Shown: positions 50,801 to 59,303 of the stretch, piece after piece
Layout of the letters: each line of letters starts with the position of its first letter
Numbering within the stretch: the stretch's first letter is position 1
Program-made: the position numbers and the translations under genes
Assembly: GCA_963726065.1 (NCBI GenBank)
Contig: CAVSAU010000016.1
Coordinates: forward strand, 248,001-312,000
From: Neomesorhizobium sp963726065
GTDB lineage: Bacteria > Pseudomonadota > Alphaproteobacteria > Rhizobiales > Rhizobiaceae
Length of the DNA stretch: 64,000 nucleotides
Direction: 5' to 3'
The notes under the pieces: model-generated
The model's input: only the letters and a program-made list of their open reading frames with translations
What the model was told of the DNA's origin: nothing
Database searches by the model: none

Positions 50801-53371
50801 CGCAACGGCACCATCTTCGACCAGCTCGAACGTGCCGAGGCGACCGCGCTCGCCAACCGCGACGCGGACCTGGCGGCGCTGGCGACGGCCGAGCCTTCAG
50901 AGGAGCGTCCGCGGCCCACGGCAACGCCGAAGCTGCGCGCAGTCGGCAAGACGCCGGCGCTCGCGGACGAACTGGCGTTCTGGAACGGCTTCGGCGGCTT
51001 CGACCGCAACGGCCGCGATTATGTCGTGCGGCTCTCCGACGAACGCGCCACGCCGCAGCCCTGGGTCAACGTCATCGCAAACGCCTCGTTCGGCTTCCAC
51101 ACCTCGGCCGAGGGCGCATCCTTCACCTGGAGCCGCAACAGCCGCGATTTCCAGCTGACGCCCTGGTCGAACGACCCGGTCACCAACCGGCCCGGCGAAG
51201 CGATCTATGTCTACGACCATGCCAGCGGCAAGGCGTTCTCGCCCTTTGCCTCGATCGCCCGCGACACCTCGGTGGTCTACGAAGCCCGCCATGGCCAGGG
51301 CTTCTCCACCTTCAGCGCAAGACGGGGTCCGCTGACGATGGAGGTGACGCAGCTTGTCGACGCCGCCGACCCGGTGAAGATCTCGCGGCTGACATTGCGC
51401 AACTCCGGTTCGGTGCCGCTGCGGCTTCGCGTCTACGCCTATGCCGAATGGGTGCTCGGCGCCAATCGCCCGCGCTCGGCGCCTTACATCGTCCCCATGC
51501 AGGACGACAAGACGGGTGCCGTGCTTGCCCGCAACGCCTACAGCCTCGACTTCGGTGACCGGGTGGCGTTCCTTGCCGGCGACAAGGCCGCCGACAGCGT
51601 CACCGCCGACCGTCACGAATTCATCGGCCCGCGCGGCTCCGTCGCCTTGCCGGAAACGGTGGCCAGCGGCGCCGCGCTCTCCAACCGTATCGAGGCCGGC
51701 ACCGACCCGTGCGCGGCGATGGCGCGCGACATCGAAATTGCACCCAGCGGCGAAGTGAAGCTCCTGTGGCTGCTCGGCGACGCCGGCTCGCCGCAGGAGG
51801 CAAGCGAATTGGTGGCGCGTCACCGCGCCGTCGATTTCGACGCACGCCTGGCCGAAATCGACACTGCCTGGCGCGGCTTCCTCGACACGCTGCAGGTGGA
51901 GACGCCGGACAAGGCGTTCGACGCCATGGTCAACCACTGGCTGCCCTACCAGAGCCTCGCCTGCCGCATCCGCGCCCGCTCGGCCTTCTACCAGGCGAGC
52001 GGCGCGTTCGGCTTCCGCGACCAGTTGCAGGACACGCTGGCGCTGCTTCTGCACGATCCCAAGCTGGCGCACGACCAGATCCTCAACGCGGCGCACCGGC
52101 AGTTCCCAGAAGGCGACGTGCAGCACTGGTGGCTGCCGCGCACCAATGCCGGCGTGCGCACGCTGATCTCGGACGACGTGGTGTGGCTGGGTTACGCCGT
52201 CGCGCATTATGTCCGCGTCACCGGCGATGTCTCCATTCTCGCCGAGAGCGTGCCCTACATCGACGGCCAGAAGCTGGCCGAGGGCGAACACGACGCCTTC
52301 TTCACCCCGGAAGTGTCGAAGCAGAACGCACCTCTCTACGAACATTGCGCCCGCGCGCTTGATCTCGCGGTCCAGCGCACCGGCCCGGACGGCTTGCCGC
52401 TGATCCTTGGCGGCGACTGGAACGACGGCATGAACCGCGTCGGCGCGGAAGGCCGCGGCGAAAGCGTATGGCTCGGCTGGTTCCTTCTGAAAACGCTGGA
52501 GGACTTCGCGCCGATCGCCGAAAGCCAGAAGGACGGCAAGCGCGCCCATGCCTGGCTGAAACACGCCAAGACCGTGAAGAAGGCGCTCGAAGGCGCCGGC
52601 TGGGACGGTGAATGGTATCGTCGCGGCACCTATGACGACGGCTCGCCGCTCGGCTCGCGCAATTCCGACGAATGCCAGATCGATTCCATCGCCCAGTCGT
52701 GGAGCGTGCTGTCGGGTCACGGCGACCCCGCGCGCTCGGCGACCGCCATGGATTCGGCGATGAAGCGACTGGTCGACGAGAACCTGAAGATCGTCAAGCT
52801 GTTCACGCCGCCCTTCTCCAAAACGGAGAAGGAGCCGGGCTACATCAAGAGCTACCCGGCGGGCGTTCGCGAAAATGGCGGGCAGTATACCCACGCCGCC
52901 ACCTGGTTTGTCATCGCCTTGGCGGAGATGGGCCGAGGCGACGATGCCTGGCGCTGCTTCCAGATGCTGAACCCGGTCAACCACGCGCTCGATGCCGATG
53001 CGGCCGAACATTATCGGGTCGAGCCCTATGTCGTCGCCGCCGACATTTACTCCGAAGGCGACAAGGGCGGACGCGGCGGCTGGACCTGGTACACGGGCTC
53101 CGCGGGCTGGCTTTACCGCGCCGCGGTCGAGGGAATCCTGGGTATTCGAAGGGAAGGTGACCGCTTACGTATCGAGCCGAGGCTGCCCAGCCACTGGGAC
53201 GGCTTCACCGCCACAGTAAATCTCGTGGGCGCCGTCTATAAGATTCAGGTTAAAAGAGCCTCTGACAAAAGAACTCCCGCCATTGAAGTTAACGGCCGCA
53301 AGATAAAAGGCTCCACAATTGAGCTTTCAGACGGTGGCGACAGCGATGTTCTTGTGACGATTCCGGCCTAG
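44804..53371 (+). CDS. ndvB: Cyclic beta-1,2-glucan synthetase
   Basis: A 2855-residue inner-membrane protein, the size expected for NdvB/ChvB. The N-terminal region precedes membrane spans at about 405-470. The glycosyltransferase (GT84) domain is at about 500-800, with Asp629 and Asp631 in LDADTRT. More membrane spans lie at about 810-880 and 940-990. The long C-terminal region includes a glycoamylase-type part and a GH94 phosphorylase-like domain with GGDWNDGMNRVG (Asp2538, Asp2541). It initiates, elongates and cyclises beta-1,2-glucan from UDP-glucose. ndvA follows 232 bp downstream. The frame is intact over 8.6 kb. Periplasmic cyclic glucans support osmotic adaptation and nodule invasion in rhizobia. 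Confidence 0.95.
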   Translation: MNIRTEPAHLEKGIHPLPANAELPIRSTFLPEEKLRKLGESLAKGELEFFHGLETFDFQERNRENAAKILEVYRLTNDAQARGETITPAAQWLLDNHYLVEETIYQIRRDLPRRFYRELPTLTVNGREVPRALALAWIYVAHVDSTVSANMFQAIVEGYQSVDPLRIGELWALPSLLRFVLTENLRRLALRVNRARELRHIANTVADAVLAAGDGDSRETILAGYAEHARDTTFATQLLYRLRDGSQNAGNALVWLESELEKSGSDAEEIIIGEHRTLSSGNVTTGNIIRGLRKINDIEWTEWFEEISRVDALLRERTDFAALDFPSRDQYRQAIEELARRSNLSEYYVADRALQLVEEAADIPVDDVETKVPSGDDIGFWLVGPRREELEQEIGYRPTFGKRFLRSFQKSGWAGIAVPVALLTALFLWVTGAALAALGLGAGAVAVMLVLFALPAAEATLGFFNTAVLLFLKPTRLVGYEHKDGIPADQRTLVVVPVLIGSRDEIEENVRNLEVHYLANSKGDIRFALLSDWPDSDLEQKPADLQLLDFAREEIAKLNRRYPLEGSPRFHVLHRRRLFNEAQGSWMGWERKRGKLHELNRLLRGDPDTTFLASPDPLPEGVVYVMTLDADTRTTREAVTRLVGKLGHPLNRPVLDPVTRRVKTGYGILQPRVTASLTTGDDASFFQRVFSANRGLDPYVFAVSDLYQDVFGDGTFTGKGLYHVDAMEAALDGRIDENTVLSHDLLEGSMARAALVTDVEVVEDYPTRYAVDASRHHRWARGDWQLLPFIFGGASGVPALSRWKMVDNLRRSLTPIAWVLASIAGWTLLPFSAAVQWQALLILSLFVALTFDVVDSLLPDSRDATVRGHVNALARDFAFGTAQVAMKIMLIADTAWMMGDAIVRTLYRLFVSRRYLLEWRTASQAGQSRGNDIRAHYRMMYGAVVIGLAGPLLPLLFKSSGLYLALIFSLFWILSPAFAWLVSRSAETEDRLEIAEPDRLRLRAIARRTWLYFETFVTAEHNHLPPDNFQETPAPVVAGRTSPTNIGVYFLSIVSARDFGWISLANAVDRIEATLSTIERMERHRGHLYNWYDTRTLNPLYPLYISSVDSGNLAGHLVALAAACQEWAEAPAVHLQGDFDGLLDTVVILEESLDALPDDRRQLRPLRKRLRDRIGGMRRAVDTIKNEPEMASIRTINLAVIAAELRKLADTIHLETGSPRSEELAGWSAKLEATCEAHVHDAHSDQSNLAALRKRLEQLRDRARKYAFEMNFSFLLREDRKLLSIGYRVAEHQLDESCYDLLASEARLTSLFAIAKGDIQTEHWFRLGRPIVEIGFRGALMSWSGSMFEYLMPPLVMKEPHGGILNQTNHLVIKRQIQYARSKQIPWGISEAAYNGRDREMTYQYTNFGVPGLGLKRGLAQNTVIAPYATILAAQFMPREATDNLRRLRLIGAMGRYGFYDAVDFTPQRVPEGDRRAVVYNYMAHHSGMSIVAIANAIFEGRMRDRFHSDPVIEAAELLLQEKAPRDIPIAVLKPEAEERLKAEVVEVSPDTRIVLNPLHALRSTNLMSNGHYSVMVTATGSGYSKWDELAVTRWQPDPTEDRLGTYLFISDAETGEWWSATAEPKQAPDETLQTLFSDDKATFVKSVGTLRSEVECIVISEGNGEGRRIAITNGGATDRLIDVTSFAELALALEISDSAHPAFSKMFVETEISEDKHTIFASRRKRDKNDADIAFGHFVTGGSGFGRDIEAETDRRAFLGRGRSIGNAAAFDPGAKLTGAHGFVLDPIAAIRRRVRIPARKKVSLTFWSVVGADRKEVEATISRLDHTESFSRQAMLSWTASQVQTRHIGLTLTQAANVQKLARYLLYPDRSVRVAAQAIASGLGRQSALWPMAISGDYPIFLLRIDDQADLEIVAQTLRFQEYMRARGLVADLVILNEQSSSYVQDLQQAIEWHCENSRLRGRELGPRQHIFAVRRDLMDEASYRTLLGAARIAFHTRNGTIFDQLERAEATALANRDADLAALATAEPSEERPRPTATPKLRAVGKTPALADELAFWNGFGGFDRNGRDYVVRLSDERATPQPWVNVIANASFGFHTSAEGASFTWSRNSRDFQLTPWSNDPVTNRPGEAIYVYDHASGKAFSPFASIARDTSVVYEARHGQGFSTFSARRGPLTMEVTQLVDAADPVKISRLTLRNSGSVPLRLRVYAYAEWVLGANRPRSAPYIVPMQDDKTGAVLARNAYSLDFGDRVAFLAGDKAADSVTADRHEFIGPRGSVALPETVASGAALSNRIEAGTDPCAAMARDIEIAPSGEVKLLWLLGDAGSPQEASELVARHRAVDFDARLAEIDTAWRGFLDTLQVETPDKAFDAMVNHWLPYQSLACRIRARSAFYQASGAFGFRDQLQDTLALLLHDPKLAHDQILNAAHRQFPEGDVQHWWLPRTNAGVRTLISDDVVWLGYAVAHYVRVTGDVSILAESVPYIDGQKLAEGEHDAFFTPEVSKQNAPLYEHCARALDLAVQRTGPDGLPLILGGDWNDGMNRVGAEGRGESVWLGWFLLKTLEDFAPIAESQKDGKRAHAWLKHAKTVKKALEGAGWDGEWYRRGTYDDGSPLGSRNSDECQIDSIAQSWSVLSGHGDPARSATAMDSAMKRLVDENLKIVKLFTPPFSKTEKEPGYIKSYPAGVRENGGQYTHAATWFVIALAEMGRGDDAWRCFQMLNPVNHALDADAAEHYRVEPYVVAADIYSEGDKGGRGGWTWYTGSAGWLYRAAVEGILGIRREGDRLRIEPRLPSHWDGFTATVNLVGAVYKIQVKRASDKRTPAIEVNGRKIKGSTIELSDGGDSDVLVTIPA

Positions 53372-53603
53372 TGGCAGGGCCGGAATCGATCTAGCCACTT
53401 GAGCCAAGGCCTTGCTTTCGCCGTAGTGTGGCCGTTTTTCCTTATTTCTCAGTTCGTTACGCGATCACATCAAATTAACGGTCCTGCATATTGTTGTCCA
53501 ACTCAAAGGAACCTGCGTCATCCAGCAGCATTGTAAAGTCGTTCATCTAGCGATACCTGTCTCGCCAATCGCACTGCACCATTTTCCCCGTGGGGGTAGC
53601 ATA

Positions 53604-55391
53604 GTGTCCTTGTTCCAAGTCTATCTGAGAGCGCTCCGCCACCTTGCTCCGGCAAAGCGGCGGGTTTTCTTCATTTGCGCCGCGAACATCATACTGGCCA
53701 TGGTGTCGATCGCCGAGCCGATCATGTTCGGCAACATCATCGACGCGATCTCCGACAAGCGCGATCTCTTCTCCAGTCTCGCCATCTGGGCTTGCCTCGG
53801 CGCCTTCAACATCGTCGCTTTCGTGCTCGTCGCCCGCGGCGCCGATCGCCTTGCGCATGAGCGCCGCGCCGCCGTGCTGACTGAATCCTTCGAGCGCATC
53901 ATCACCATGCCGCTCTCCTGGCATCACGCCCGCGGCACCTCGCACGCCCTGCACACGCTGCTGCGCGCCGTCGAGGCGATGTTCAGCCTGTGGCTGGAAT
54001 TCATGCGCCAGCATCTGTCGACGGCTGTCGCGCTGGTTCTGCTCGTCCCCACGGCGCTGTCGCTCGACCTGCGCATGTCGGCTGTGCTTTTGTGCCTCGG
54101 CGTTCTCTACGTCGCCATCGGCCGGCTGGTGATGCGCAAGACCAAGGACGGCCAGGCCGCCGTCGAGCGCCACTACCACAAGGTTTTCTCGCATGTCAGC
54201 GACGCCATCGGCAACGTGTCGGTGCTGCAGAGCTACAACCGCATCGGCCAAGAAACGAAGGCCCTGCAGGATTACACCAACCAGCTGATCAAGGCGCAGT
54301 ATCCAGTGCTCGACTGGTGGGCGCTGGCCAGCGCCATGCATCGTCTCGCCTCCACCGTGTCGATGATGATCGTGCTCTTGATCGGCGCGCTGCTTGTCAG
54401 CCGCGGCGAGCTCAGGATCGGCGAGATCATTGCCTTCACCGGCTTCGCGACGCTGCTGATCAGCCGCCTCGACCAGGTCAGCGCTTTCGTCAACCAGGTG
54501 TTCGAAGCCCGCGCCAAGCTTGTCGACTTCTATGAGATGCAGGATGCGTCAGCGCTTCGCCGCGAGCCGGAAGGCCTGCGCGAGCTGTCGAAGGTCACCG
54601 GCCACGTGCGTTTCGAAAACGTCGGCTTCACCTTCCCGAACTGCGGCCAGGGCGTCCGTGACGTTTCCTTCGAGGTGCAGGCTGGCGAGACCATCGCCAT
54701 CGTAGGCCCGACCGGCGCCGGCAAGACGACGCTGATCAACCTCTTGCAACGCGTCTACGATCCGGACGAAGGCCGCATCCTCGTCGACGGCATCGACACC
54801 CGAACGGTCAGCCGCAAGTCGCTGCGCCAGTCGATCGCCAGCGTGTTTCAGGATGCTGGCCTATTCAACCGCTCGATCGAGGACAACATCCGCGTCGGCC
54901 GCGAAACAGCGAGCTACCAGGATGTCCACGCTGCCGCCGTTGCCGCCGCCGCGCAGGATTTCATCCTGTCGAAGAGCGAAGGCTACGACACTGTCGTCGG
55001 CGAACGCGGCGGCCAGCTCTCCGGCGGCGAACGCCAGCGCATCGCGATTGCGCGCGCCGTGCTGAAGGACGCTCCGATCCTGGTGCTCGACGAAGCGACC
55101 AGTGCGCTCGACGTCGAAACCGAGGCGCGCGTCAAGGAAGCGATCGACCACCTGCGCAGTGGCCGCACCACCTTCATCATCGCCCACCGCCTAACCACGG
55201 TGCGCGACGCCGACCGCGTCATCTTCATGGACAACGGCCAGATCATTGAATCCGGCGCGTTCCATGAACTCGCCGTCAGCAACGGCCGCTTTGCCGGCCT
55301 GCTGCGCGCCGGCGGCCTGCTCAACGACGAGGAAGTGCGTCGTCTCAGCCGCATCTCGGTTCCGCTGGAAGTTCCCGTCGAAGCCGCCTGA
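53604..55391 (+). CDS. ndvA: Beta-1,2-glucan export ABC transporter
   Basis: A 595-residue half-transporter with an N-terminal six-span membrane domain (about 15-310) and a C-terminal ATPase. Walker A GPTGAGKTT at 368-376, signature LSGGERQR at 472-479, and Walker B ILVLDEATSALD follow in order. The overall sequence is that of NdvA/ChvA, which exports cyclic beta-1,2-glucan to the periplasm. GTG start at 53604 behind GTGGGGGT. An intrinsic terminator follows the stop. It works directly with NdvB. Confidence 0.95.
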   Translation: MSLFQVYLRALRHLAPAKRRVFFICAANIILAMVSIAEPIMFGNIIDAISDKRDLFSSLAIWACLGAFNIVAFVLVARGADRLAHERRAAVLTESFERIITMPLSWHHARGTSHALHTLLRAVEAMFSLWLEFMRQHLSTAVALVLLVPTALSLDLRMSAVLLCLGVLYVAIGRLVMRKTKDGQAAVERHYHKVFSHVSDAIGNVSVLQSYNRIGQETKALQDYTNQLIKAQYPVLDWWALASAMHRLASTVSMMIVLLIGALLVSRGELRIGEIIAFTGFATLLISRLDQVSAFVNQVFEARAKLVDFYEMQDASALRREPEGLRELSKVTGHVRFENVGFTFPNCGQGVRDVSFEVQAGETIAIVGPTGAGKTTLINLLQRVYDPDEGRILVDGIDTRTVSRKSLRQSIASVFQDAGLFNRSIEDNIRVGRETASYQDVHAAAVAAAAQDFILSKSEGYDTVVGERGGQLSGGERQRIAIARAVLKDAPILVLDEATSALDVETEARVKEAIDHLRSGRTTFIIAHRLTTVRDADRVIFMDNGQIIESGAFHELAVSNGRFAGLLRAGGLLNDEEVRRLSRISVPLEVPVEAA

Positions 55392-55410
55392 TCCGGCAAA
55401 AACGATCCAC

Positions 55411-55439
55411 AAAAAGCCGGGACATGTCCCGGCTTTTTT
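55411..55439 (+). terminator. Intrinsic terminator after ndvA
   Basis: Perfect stem AAAGCCGGGAC/GTCCCGGCTTT around AT, followed by a T-run, 20 bp after the ndvA stop. The A-rich left side makes it usable on the minus strand as well, just past the ligD stop at 55454. Confidence 0.85.
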
Positions 55440-55453
55440 GTCGATGCGGCGGC

Positions 55454-57967
55454 TCAGCCCCCGTTCAGCGCCAGAAGCTTGCGGCGCTTGTCATAATCCT
55501 TCCACGGATCGTCCGCCGCCAGCGCCTTCACCAGCGCCTTGTCGCCCATCTTGAACGCGGCCGGCGACAGCCCGTCGAGCGCTTCCCACGGCACCGGCAT
55601 GGAAACCGTGGCGCCCGTCTTGGCGCGGCTGGAATAGGCGACCACCGTGGTCGAGCCACGGCCGTTGCGCAGATAGTCGATGAACACCCGGCCCTGCCGC
55701 GCCTTCTTTGAAAGTGTCGCCGTGTAACGCTTCGGATTGGTCTGCTCCATGGCGCGGGCAAAATCATGCGAGAAGGTTTTCACCGTCGCCCAGTCGGCCT
55801 TGGGCTTCAGCGGCACCACGACATGGAAACCCTTGCCGCCGGATGTCTTCAGGAAATTCGGCAGGCCGAGATCGTCGAGCCGTTCCTTCACGTCGCGTGT
55901 CGCGGCGCGCACCTCCTCGATCCCGAGCCCTTCGTCCGGGTCGAGGTCGAACACGATCTGGTCGGGCATTGCAATCTTGTCGACCGTCGACCCCCAGATG
56001 TGAATCTCGACGACGCCGAGTTGCACCAGCCCGGCAATGCCGTCGAAATCGCGGACGAACAGGAACTCCTCATTGTCCTCGGGGTCGTTCGATTTGAAGA
56101 TCGATTTGTGCATGCCGGGCATTGCGTGCTTCTGGAAGAAGCGCTGCCCCTTGATGCCGTCCGGTGCGCGCACCAGCGCCAATGGCCGGTTGACCACATA
56201 GTCGCGCATGCGCGGCCACACCGCTGCATAATGATCGAGCAGTTGCTGCTTGGTCACGCCCTCGTCGGGCCACAGCTTCTTATCGGGGCTGGAAAGCTGC
56301 ACCGAAGTCTCCGCGGCGGCAGCCGGCTTTGCCTTCGCGGCAGCGCCAGCCTTGGATGCGGTTTTCGACTTGCTTGCCGGTTCGGGCTTTTCCACGACGA
56401 CCTCCTCTGCCGGCTTGTCTTCGCGCAAGCCCTGGAATGAAGCGTGGCGGATGCTACCGCCCCTTGTCCAGGAACGGAACTCGATTTCGGCGACGAGTTG
56501 CGGCTTCACCCACACCACGCCCTTTTCCCTGGCCGCGGCGCCCTCGAAAGCTGAGGCGTCTGCACGGATGGCGTCGAGCTTCTTCCTGAGGTCGCTGGTG
56601 ACGTTGCCGGCAAAGCCGGTGCCGACCCGCCCGGCCGATTTCAGTCCGTCGCCGTCGTGGTAACCGACGACCAGCGAGCGAAGCCCCCTGCCCGCCGCCT
56701 GCGAGGGCAGATAGCCGGCGATGACGAACTCCTGCCGCAGCGTGCATTTGGACTTGATCCAGTCATGGCCGCGGCCGCTGGAATAGGGCGCGTCGGCGCG
56801 TTTGGAGACGACGCCTTCCAGCCCCATGCGGCAGGCATGCGAAAGCATCGTCTTGCCCGGCTCCGAAAAATGCTCGCTGTAGCGAACCGGCCCCTCCTCG
56901 TCGGTTCCTTCCAGCAGGTCGCGAAGCCGCTCCTTGCGGTCGACCAGCGGTTCGGCGCGCAGATCCTCGCCATCGAGGAAAAGCAGGTCGAACACGTAGA
57001 AGGTCATGCGCTCGCTGCGCTTTTCTGAAAGCGCGAGTTGCAGTTCCGAAAATGCCGAGACGCCATTGTCGCCCAGCACCACCATCTCGCCGTCGATGAT
57101 CGCCTGGTCGAGATCGAGGCCGGCAAACGTGTCGGCGATCGCCTTGCCGAATTTGGCCGTCCAGTCGAGCCCGGTGCGGGTGTGGAGCTTCACCGTGCCG
57201 CCATCCACACGCGCCTGCATGCGGTAGCCGTCGAACTTCACCTCGTGCACCCATTCGTCGCCGGCCGGCGGTTTGTCCTGCAGCCGCGCCAGGCAGGGCG
57301 CGATGAAGCCGGGCATCTTTGCCTTCGATTTTGCCGGCTTGCTTGCGCCGGCGCCCGGGTCCCCTTTTGCCTTGGCCGGCTTCGCCTTCGCCTTGCCTTC
57401 CGCGATATCTTCGATGCTCAAACCCGACTTCACCGATTGCGGCGCGTCTTCCAGTATATCGCCCTTGCGGCTGGCGAACTTGTCGTCGGATTTGATCAGC
57501 AGCCAGTTGTCGCGCTTTTCCTTGGGGCGGCGTTTCAGGCGCACCAGGTGCCAGGCGCCGTTCAGCTTGTTGCCCTTGAGCGTGAAGCTCAGCTGCCCCT
57601 TCTTCATGCCGGCCGCCGGGTCGCCTTCCGGCTCCCAGTTCCCCTCGTCCCAGACGATCACCGCGCCGGCGCCGTACTGGCCCCTGGGGATGTTGCCCTC
57701 GAACGAGCCATAGTCGAGCGGATGGTCCTCGACATGCACGGCGAGCCGCTTTTCGGAAGGGTCGAGGCTTGGCCCCCGCGTCACCGCCCAGCTCCACAGC
57801 ACGCCGCCATGTTCGAGCCTGAGATCGTAGTGCAGCCGTGTCGCGTCATGCTTGTGGATGACAAAAATGCCGCCTGCCGTCTTCGACCTTGCTCTCGCCG
57901 CCTTGCCGGACGGTTCGCTGGTCACCTTGAAGTCGCGCTTGGCGCGGTATTGTTCGAGGTTAGCCAT
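55454..57967 (-). CDS. ligD: ATP-dependent DNA ligase D
   Basis: An 837-residue three-domain protein for non-homologous end joining. An N-terminal 3'-phosphoesterase (about 25-180; HKHDATRLHYDLRLEHGGVLWSWAVTRG) is followed by a low-complexity Lys/Ala linker. The ligase core has catalytic Lys244 in EVKFDGYRM and an OB domain to about 520. After a second linker comes a C-terminal primase-polymerase (about 555-835; FDLDPDEGLGIEEVRAATRDV and KTSGGKGFHVVVPL). It acts with Ku, whose gene lies 12 bp upstream on the same strand. Domain order PE-ligase-polymerase is the usual rhizobial form. Confidence 0.93.
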   Translation of the reverse strand: MANLEQYRAKRDFKVTSEPSGKAARARSKTAGGIFVIHKHDATRLHYDLRLEHGGVLWSWAVTRGPSLDPSEKRLAVHVEDHPLDYGSFEGNIPRGQYGAGAVIVWDEGNWEPEGDPAAGMKKGQLSFTLKGNKLNGAWHLVRLKRRPKEKRDNWLLIKSDDKFASRKGDILEDAPQSVKSGLSIEDIAEGKAKAKPAKAKGDPGAGASKPAKSKAKMPGFIAPCLARLQDKPPAGDEWVHEVKFDGYRMQARVDGGTVKLHTRTGLDWTAKFGKAIADTFAGLDLDQAIIDGEMVVLGDNGVSAFSELQLALSEKRSERMTFYVFDLLFLDGEDLRAEPLVDRKERLRDLLEGTDEEGPVRYSEHFSEPGKTMLSHACRMGLEGVVSKRADAPYSSGRGHDWIKSKCTLRQEFVIAGYLPSQAAGRGLRSLVVGYHDGDGLKSAGRVGTGFAGNVTSDLRKKLDAIRADASAFEGAAAREKGVVWVKPQLVAEIEFRSWTRGGSIRHASFQGLREDKPAEEVVVEKPEPASKSKTASKAGAAAKAKPAAAAETSVQLSSPDKKLWPDEGVTKQQLLDHYAAVWPRMRDYVVNRPLALVRAPDGIKGQRFFQKHAMPGMHKSIFKSNDPEDNEEFLFVRDFDGIAGLVQLGVVEIHIWGSTVDKIAMPDQIVFDLDPDEGLGIEEVRAATRDVKERLDDLGLPNFLKTSGGKGFHVVVPLKPKADWATVKTFSHDFARAMEQTNPKRYTATLSKKARQGRVFIDYLRNGRGSTTVVAYSSRAKTGATVSMPVPWEALDGLSPAAFKMGDKALVKALAADDPWKDYDKRRKLLALNGG

Positions 57968-57979
57968 GGCGAGGCGACC

Positions 57980-58849
57980 TTACGCCGATTTGCGTTTCTT
58001 GGGCGCGTCCGACGACGCGTTCTTCGCGGCGCTGCGTTTTGCCTTCGCGCCTTTTGCCGGCGCCTTGCCGCCCTCGGAGGCAAGGCTCTTCTTCAGCGCA
58101 TCGAACAGATCGACCACGTTGGAAGGCTTCGGCTCCGGCGCAGCGACGGGCGGTTTCTTGCCCTTCTGCTTTGCCTTGATCAGGTCCAGCAGCGCGTTCT
58201 CGTAGCGGTCCTCGAATTTCGACGGGTCGAACTTGCTCTTCTTCTTGTCGATGACATGCGCCGCCAGTTCGATCATCTCCTCGTCGAGCTTCGGATCCTT
58301 CACGTCGTCGAACACGGTTTCGGGCCGGCGCACGGTGTTGTCGTAGCGCAGCGTGGTCAGAAGCATGCCCTTGCCCAGCGCCTCCACCACCACCGGCCGT
58401 TCGCGCCGGTAGAGAACGATGCGCGCCAGCCCCGCCATCTTCCTCTCTGCCAGCGCTTTGCGGATGACGGCGAAAGCCTCCTGCGCGACCTCGTCGGCCG
58501 GCGCCAGGTAGTAGGGCGTATCGAGATAGATCTGCTCGATCTCGGATTTCTGGACGAAACCCTCGACGTTGAGCGTGTGCGAGGACTCGATCTGCACCGC
58601 CTCGATCTCGTCTTCCTCGACCAGCAGATATTCGTCCTTGCCGATCTCGTAACCCTTCACCTCGTTCTTGTCGTCCACCGGCTTGCCCGTCGTGTCGTCG
58701 ACATAGATGCGCCGCACCGTATGGCCGGTGGCGCGGTTGAGGATGCGGAACGATACTTTTTCGGTGTGGGTGGTCGCGTTGAACAGTTCGACCGCGCAGG
58801 TCACCAGCGACAGTTTCAGATAGCCTTTCCAGGCGGGACGCGAAGCCAT
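57980..58849 (-). CDS. ku: Ku DNA end-binding protein
   Basis: A 289-residue bacterial Ku homologue: RPAWKGYLKLSLVTCAVELFNATT at the N-terminus, GHTVRRIYVDDTTGKPVDDKNEVKGYE, and LYRRERPVVVEALGKGMLLTTLRYDN in the barrel. The C-terminus is Lys/Ala-rich, as in many bacterial Ku proteins. It forms a ring around DNA ends and recruits LigD, encoded directly downstream, for end joining. Soluble, nucleoid-associated. Confidence 0.93.
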   Translation of the reverse strand: MASRPAWKGYLKLSLVTCAVELFNATTHTEKVSFRILNRATGHTVRRIYVDDTTGKPVDDKNEVKGYEIGKDEYLLVEEDEIEAVQIESSHTLNVEGFVQKSEIEQIYLDTPYYLAPADEVAQEAFAVIRKALAERKMAGLARIVLYRRERPVVVEALGKGMLLTTLRYDNTVRRPETVFDDVKDPKLDEEMIELAAHVIDKKKSKFDPSKFEDRYENALLDLIKAKQKGKKPPVAAPEPKPSNVVDLFDALKKSLASEGGKAPAKGAKAKRSAAKNASSDAPKKRKSA

Positions 58850-58992
58850 CGGTAAATCCCTTCATCCCCTCGCAAACGAGCGTTGCAGGAAAAATACGTG
58901 GCGGTTTCGAAAACGCGGCTTCCGCGCGGGTTCGCGAACCGTCCTGGTCGTAACGCCGGCTGCTGGAACGGGTTCCCTGCACGGTGCCCAAA

Positions 58993-59017
58993 GAAAAAGC
59001 CGACCTTGCGGCCGGCT
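58993..59017 (-). terminator. Possible minus-strand terminator
   Basis: Stem AGCCGACC/GGCCGGCT with one mismatch and a 4-bp loop (58998-59017), followed on the minus strand by TTTTTC. It lies about 290 bp beyond the end of the minus-strand ABC transporter genes. Confidence 0.5.
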
Positions 59018-59195
59018 GAGTAAGAACGGCGGGCATGGGGTGGGGGGTGGGATCGTCCGCCGTAGACTACAAAATGCCCCACCCGAAGAAAGGTTCCAAA
59101 AATCTCAGATTTTTTTTCGAGGTCGGAGCCACGCCCAAACGCCTCAGGGGTATCTCATAGAGTGGTCTTCCCCACTCCGGTTTGCTTTGCAAACC

Positions 59196-59299
59196 ACCTC
59201 TCCCCCGTTCGACGGGGGAGAGGTGGCACGAAGGGCCTGAGGGAAGACGGAACCCTAAATGCGATTGCCCTGCCGTCCTTACGGGGAGAGGTAAGGAGC
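59196..59299. repeat. CCCC/GGGG palindromes, family E
   Basis: CTCTCCCCCGTTCGACGGGG hairpin with a GGCACGAAGGGCCTGAGGG tail, then a CCGTCCTTACGGGGAGAGG half-copy. Confidence 0.65.
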
Positions 59300-59303
59300 G
59301 AAC

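Larger units (their letters stand above)
58850..59303. other. Non-coding gap of about 450 bp with a hairpin and repeat
   Basis: No convincing gene on either strand. It contains a minus-strand hairpin at 58993-59017 and a family E repeat at 59196-59299, and the ku promoter should lie at its left end. Confidence 0.6.

Noticed and set aside
59040..59300. Short frames between ku and the ABC transporter
   Set aside because: They lie in family E repeats and low-complexity sequence, without start signals.
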